Source: Actinomycetes bacterium
Lineage (GTDB): Bacteria; Actinomycetota; Actinomycetes; Actinomycetales; Microbacteriaceae
Assembly: GCA_023432005.1 (NCBI GenBank)
Contig: JAEYVF010000120.1
Location: forward strand, 1 to 8,022
Direction of reading: 5' to 3'
Length of the DNA: 8,022 nt
A program made the translations under genes and the position numbers. The notes beneath the pieces are model-generated. The model saw only the letters and a list, made by a program, of their open reading frames with translations. It ran no database searches and had not been told where the DNA came from. The first letter of the stretch is position 1. Every line of letters starts with the position of its first letter. This document shows, piece by piece, positions 4,367 through 8,022 of this stretch.

Positions 4367-7300
4367 GTGTCCAACCCCGTCACCGGAGTGACGCCCGAGG
4401 ATAGCGCCTCGGGAGAGTTCGGAGCCAACGAATGGCTCGTCGACGAGATGTACGAGCGATACCTCGTCGACAAGGAATCCGTCGATAAGAGCTGGTGGCC
4501 CATCCTGGAGTCCTACCGGCCCGTCGACGACCCCACGCCGACCGCGATGATCCCCGTCGTCTCGACGCCCGAGGCGCCCGCCGACGCAGCGCCCGAGGCG
4601 CAGTCGCAGCCCGAGGAGGCGCCCGCGCCCGCGGCTGCTCCGGATGCCGGGGCAGCCGACGCCGAGGCCCCCAAGAGCCAGGTGGGCGGCGAGGCCCAGG
4701 TGCCCGAGGCCGTCACCGAGCCTGCCTCCCAGGGCGCCCCCGCATCCGCCGCCCCGTCGGATGCCGCACCCCCGACCACGCCCATCGCGCGCACCACCTC
4801 GGCGCCCGCGAAGCCCCAGCCGATCCCCGCCGAGGCCCCGTCGACGGCGTCGACCCCGGTGGCCGCGGAGTCGGCCGAGCCCGTGGAGACGGTCACCGTG
4901 CTCAAGGGCATGGCGAAGACGCTCTCCACGAACATGGATCAGAGCCTCACGGTGCCGACCGCCACGAGCGTTCGCACGATCCCGGCGAAGCTCATGATCG
5001 ACAACCGCATCGTCATCAACAACCACCTGCGCCGCGCGCGCGGCGGCAAGGTGTCGTTCACGCACCTCATCGCGTGGGCGATGGTGAAGACGCTCAAGGA
5101 GTTCCCGAGCCAGAACGTCTTCTACCGCGAGACGGAGGACGGCAAGCCCGCCGTCGTCGCCCCCGCCCACGTCAACCTGGGCATCGCGATCGACCTGCCC
5201 AAGCCCGACGGCACGCGCTCGCTGCTCGTGCCCGGCATCAAGCGCGCCGACACCATGAACTTCGCGGAGTTCCTCGCCGCCTACGAGGATGTCGTGGCGC
5301 GCGCGCGTGCGAACAAGCTCACGGCCGCCGACTTCCAGGGTGTCACCATCTCGCTGACCAACCCGGGCGGCATCGGCACCGAGCACTCGGTCCCGCGCCT
5401 CATGAAGGGGCAGGGCTGCATCATCGGCGCGGGCGCCCTCGAGTACCCGGCGGCGTTCCAGGGGGCCTCCCCCAAGACGCTCGTCGAGATGGGCATCGGC
5501 AAGACGATCACCCTCACGAGCACGTACGACCACCGCGTCATCCAGGGCGCGGGGTCGGGCGAGTTCCTCAAGAAGGTGCACGAGCTGCTCATCGGCGAGC
5601 GCGGGTTCTACGAGGACATCTTCTCGGCCCTCCGCATCCCCTACGACCCGATCCACTGGGCCGAGGACATCAACGTCGACCTGTCGGAGCGCATCTCGAA
5701 GACGAGCCGCGTGCAGGAGCTCATCAACTCCTTCCGCGTGCGCGGCCACCTCATGGCCGACATCGACCCGCTCGAGTACCGCCAGCGGTCGCACCCCGAC
5801 CTCGACATCGCGAGCCACGGCCTCACCTTCTGGGACCTCGACCGCGAGTTCGTGACCGGCGGCTTCGGCGGCAAGCGCACGATGCTGCTGCGCGAGATCC
5901 TCGGCGTGCTGCGTGACTCGTACTGTCGCACCGTCGGCGTCGAGTACATGCACATCCAGGACCCCGAGCAGCGCGCCTGGTTCCAGGAGCGTCTCGAGAA
6001 GCCCTACGTCAAGCCGACCCACGACGAGCAGCTGCGCACGCTCGCCAAGCTCAACGAGGCCGAGGCCTTCGAGACCTTCCTGCAGACGAAGTACGTCGGG
6101 CAGAAGCGCTTCAGCCTCGAGGGCGGCGAGTCGACCATCGCGCTGCTCGACGAGATCCTGCAGGGCGCCGCCGAGGCGGGCCTCGACGAGGTCGCGATCG
6201 GCATGGCCCACCGCGGGCGCCTCAACGTGCTCACGAACATCGCGGGCAAGACCTACGGCCAGGTGTTCCGCGAATTCGAGGGCACCCAGGACCCGAAGTC
6301 GGTGCAGGGGTCGGGTGACGTCAAGTACCACCTCGGCACCGAGGGCACCTTCACCTCGATGAGCGGCAAGGAGGTCCCGGTCTACCTCGCCGCGAACCCC
6401 TCGCACCTCGAAGCCGTCAACGGTGTGCTCGAGGGCATCGTCCGGGCCAAGCAGGACCGCAAGGGCGACGGCCAGTTCGGCACCCTCCCGATCCTCGTGC
6501 ACGGCGACGCGTCGATGGCCGGGCAGGGCGTCGTGGTCGAGACGCTCCAGATGTCGCAGCTGCGCGCCTACAAGACGGGCGGCACGATCCACCTCGTCAT
6601 CAACAACCAGGTGGGCTTCACGACGACCCCGCAGGATGCGCGCACCTCGGTGTACTCGACGGATGTCGCCAAGACCATCCAGGCGCCGATCTTCCACGTG
6701 AACGGCGACGACCCGGAGGCCGTGGTGCGCGTCGCGGAGCACGCCTTCGCGTACCGCCAGCAGTTCAAGCGCGACGTCGTGATCGACCTCGTCTGCTACC
6801 GGCGCCGCGGTCACAACGAGGGCGACGACCCGTCGATGACCCAGCCGCTCATGTACAACCTCATCGAGGCCAAGCGCAGCGTCCGCACGCTCTACACGGA
6901 GGCGCTCGTCGGTCGCGGCGACATCACGCCGGAGGAGTTCGAGCAGGCGCAGGCCGACTTCCAGGGCCGTCTCGAGCGCGCCTTCGCGGAGACGCACGCC
7001 GCGCAGACCGGCTCGATCCCCGTCGTCGCGAACGACCAGAGCCCGGTGTCCGACCTCGAGCGGCCCGTCGCCCAGCAGAGCGAGGACGCCGCCTCGGGCG
7101 AGCCCGCCTCGACGGGCGTCGACAAGGGCGTCGTGGAGCTCATCGGCGACGCGCACGCCAACCCGCCGCAGGCGTTCACCGTGCACCCCAAGCTGCAGCA
7201 GCTCATCAAGAAGCGCTACGACATGAGCCGCAACGGCGCGATCGACTGGGGCTTCGGCGAGCTGCTCGCGCTCGGCTCGCTGCTGCTCGAGGGCACGCCC

Positions 7301-8022
7301 GTGCGCCTCGTCGGGCAGGATGCGCGCCGCGGCACCTTCGTGTCGCGCCACGCGGTCTTCCACGACCGGGAGAACGGCCAGGAGTGGCTGCCGCTCGGCA
7401 ACCTCTCCGACACGCAGGCGCGTCTCGCGATCTACGACTCGCTGCTCTCGGAGTACGCGGCCCTCGCCTTCGAGTACGGCTACTCGGTCGAGCGCCCGGA
7501 TGCCCTCGTGCTGTGGGAGGCGCAGTTCGGCGATTTCGCGAACGGCGCCCAGACGGTCATCGACGAGTTCATCTCGAGCGCCGAGCAGAAGTGGGGCCAG
7601 CGTTCCGGCGTCGTCATGCTCCTCCCCCATGGCTACGAGGGTCAGGGCCCCGACCACTCCTCGGCGCGCATCGAGCGCTACCTGCAGCTCGCGGCGGAGA
7701 ACAACATGACGATCGCGCGTCCCTCGACGCCGGCGTCGTACTTCCACCTGCTGCGCCGCCAGGCCTACGCGCGCCCGCGCCGCCCGCTCATCGTCTTCAC
7801 GCCGAAGTCGATGCTGCGCCTGCGGGGTGCCACGAGCGAGGTGGCCGACTTCACGCAGGGCCGCTTCGGGCCCGTCGTCGACGACGCCCGCATTCAGGAC
7901 CCGTCGACCGTGAAGCGCGTGCTGCTGCACTCGGGCAAGATCCACTACGACCTGCTGAACGAGGTCGAGAAGCGCGCTGACGCCGGTGCCTTCGCGCTCG
8001 TGCGGCTCGAGCAGTACTACCC
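4367..8022 (+). CDS. kgd: Multifunctional 2-oxoglutarate decarboxylase/dehydrogenase E1-E2 fusion, cut at the window edge
   Basis: Kgd/OdhA (SucA-like) is the thiamine-diphosphate enzyme of the actinobacterial 2-oxoglutarate dehydrogenase complex. It decarboxylates 2-oxoglutarate and supplies succinyl groups for succinyl-CoA in the TCA cycle. The visible part is 1218 codons plus 2 bases, open to the edge. The N-terminal helix NEWLVDEMYERYLVDKESVD at 21-40 is followed by an Ala/Pro/Glu-rich linker at about 54-175. The E2 acyltransferase domain (about 178-400) has DHRVIQG at 388-394 and no lipoyl domain, as in Corynebacterium OdhA. The E1 part has RGH at 459-461, LEGGES at 584-589, MAHRGR at 613-618 (His615) and KYHLG with His655. 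The Mg-ThDP motif is GD at 713-714 with NN at 746-747. RRGHNEGD lies at 813-820, a pyrimidine-binding domain begins near 955 with HGYEGQGPDHSS at 1088-1099, and the fragment ends LVRLEQYYP. About 65 to 85 residues are missing. GTG at 4367 is chosen by homology of the N-terminus; TGA at 4298 closes the frame upstream, and the Shine-Dalgarno is weak. Confidence 0.95.
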   Translation, partial: MSNPVTGVTPEDSASGEFGANEWLVDEMYERYLVDKESVDKSWWPILESYRPVDDPTPTAMIPVVSTPEAPADAAPEAQSQPEEAPAPAAAPDAGAADAEAPKSQVGGEAQVPEAVTEPASQGAPASAAPSDAAPPTTPIARTTSAPAKPQPIPAEAPSTASTPVAAESAEPVETVTVLKGMAKTLSTNMDQSLTVPTATSVRTIPAKLMIDNRIVINNHLRRARGGKVSFTHLIAWAMVKTLKEFPSQNVFYRETEDGKPAVVAPAHVNLGIAIDLPKPDGTRSLLVPGIKRADTMNFAEFLAAYEDVVARARANKLTAADFQGVTISLTNPGGIGTEHSVPRLMKGQGCIIGAGALEYPAAFQGASPKTLVEMGIGKTITLTSTYDHRVIQGAGSGEFLKKVHELLIGERGFYEDIFSALRIPYDPIHWAEDINVDLSERISKTSRVQELINSFRVRGHLMADIDPLEYRQRSHPDLDIASHGLTFWDLDREFVTGGFGGKRTMLLREILGVLRDSYCRTVGVEYMHIQDPEQRAWFQERLEKPYVKPTHDEQLRTLAKLNEAEAFETFLQTKYVGQKRFSLEGGESTIALLDEILQGAAEAGLDEVAIGMAHRGRLNVLTNIAGKTYGQVFREFEGTQDPKSVQGSGDVKYHLGTEGTFTSMSGKEVPVYLAANPSHLEAVNGVLEGIVRAKQDRKGDGQFGTLPILVHGDASMAGQGVVVETLQMSQLRAYKTGGTIHLVINNQVGFTTTPQDARTSVYSTDVAKTIQAPIFHVNGDDPEAVVRVAEHAFAYRQQFKRDVVIDLVCYRRRGHNEGDDPSMTQPLMYNLIEAKRSVRTLYTEALVGRGDITPEEFEQAQADFQGRLERAFAETHAAQTGSIPVVANDQSPVSDLERPVAQQSEDAASGEPASTGVDKGVVELIGDAHANPPQAFTVHPKLQQLIKKRYDMSRNGAIDWGFGELLALGSLLLEGTPVRLVGQDARRGTFVSRHAVFHDRENGQEWLPLGNLSDTQARLAIYDSLLSEYAALAFEYGYSVERPDALVLWEAQFGDFANGAQTVIDEFISSAEQKWGQRSGVVMLLPHGYEGQGPDHSSARIERYLQLAAENNMTIARPSTPASYFHLLRRQAYARPRRPLIVFTPKSMLRLRGATSEVADFTQGRFGPVVDDARIQDPSTVKRVLLHSGKIHYDLLNEVEKRADAGAFALVRLEQYY

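Noticed and set aside
4319..7945. A 1208-codon open frame antisense to kgd on the minus strand
   Set aside because: Its product is a low-complexity Arg/Leu/Val/Asp/Glu/His-rich chain with no domain, and it lies exactly opposite a fully recognisable Kgd. High G+C at third codon positions removes stops from this antisense frame.

Overview
The window is about 70% GC, with third codon positions almost always G or C. It looks like actinobacterial chromosome, most plausibly Microbacteriaceae or a close relative. The evidence is the GuaB1-type IMP dehydrogenase/GMP reductase homologue, the E2-E1 fused 2-oxoglutarate decarboxylase/dehydrogenase (Kgd/OdhA) found only in Actinobacteria, and TANNNT-type -10 elements. 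I see no mobile element, phage gene, CRISPR array, rRNA or tRNA. The window is mostly core metabolism and membrane transport.

Layout, left to right. Positions 1-126 are non-coding as far as I can tell and hold a small GC hairpin and a 19-bp direct repeat. Then come two minus-strand CNNM/CorC-family membrane proteins. The short one (127-1176) lies downstream of the long one (1173-2495), and they overlap by ATGA. Just upstream of the long gene is a candidate 26-codon leader ORF (2492-2572, minus). Its stop also overlaps the next start by ATGA, and a TAGGCT -10 element lies directly before it. A 256-bp gap separates this unit from guaB1 (2752-4191, minus). guaB1 is divergent, across 175 bp, from kgd (4367 to the window edge, plus), which is cut off near its C-terminus.

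How the genes may work together. GuaB1 is a CBS-containing enzyme of guanine-nucleotide salvage. The CNNM pair is expected to move Mg2+ (or a similar divalent cation) across the membrane under control of CBS domains, which in this family sense adenine nucleotides and Mg-ATP. From memory, the order guaB1, long CNNM, short CNNM also occurs in Mycobacterium tuberculosis (Rv1843c-Rv1842c-Rv1841c), so this cluster is probably an old actinobacterial unit. Kgd works at the 2-oxoglutarate node of the TCA cycle and appears to be only a divergent neighbour.

The most interesting candidate is the acidic and proline-rich leader ORF in front of the CNNM pair. Its first eleven residues (MDDPPSSTSEP) resemble the acidic/proline N-terminus of the Mg2+-sensing leader MgtL, and it is overlapped and possibly coupled to a putative Mg2+ transporter. 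This is a hypothesis from a short ORF, not a demonstrated switch. A second sequence-level signal is a context rule in which the otherwise rare Asp codon GAT occurs mainly inside the hexamer GGATGY.
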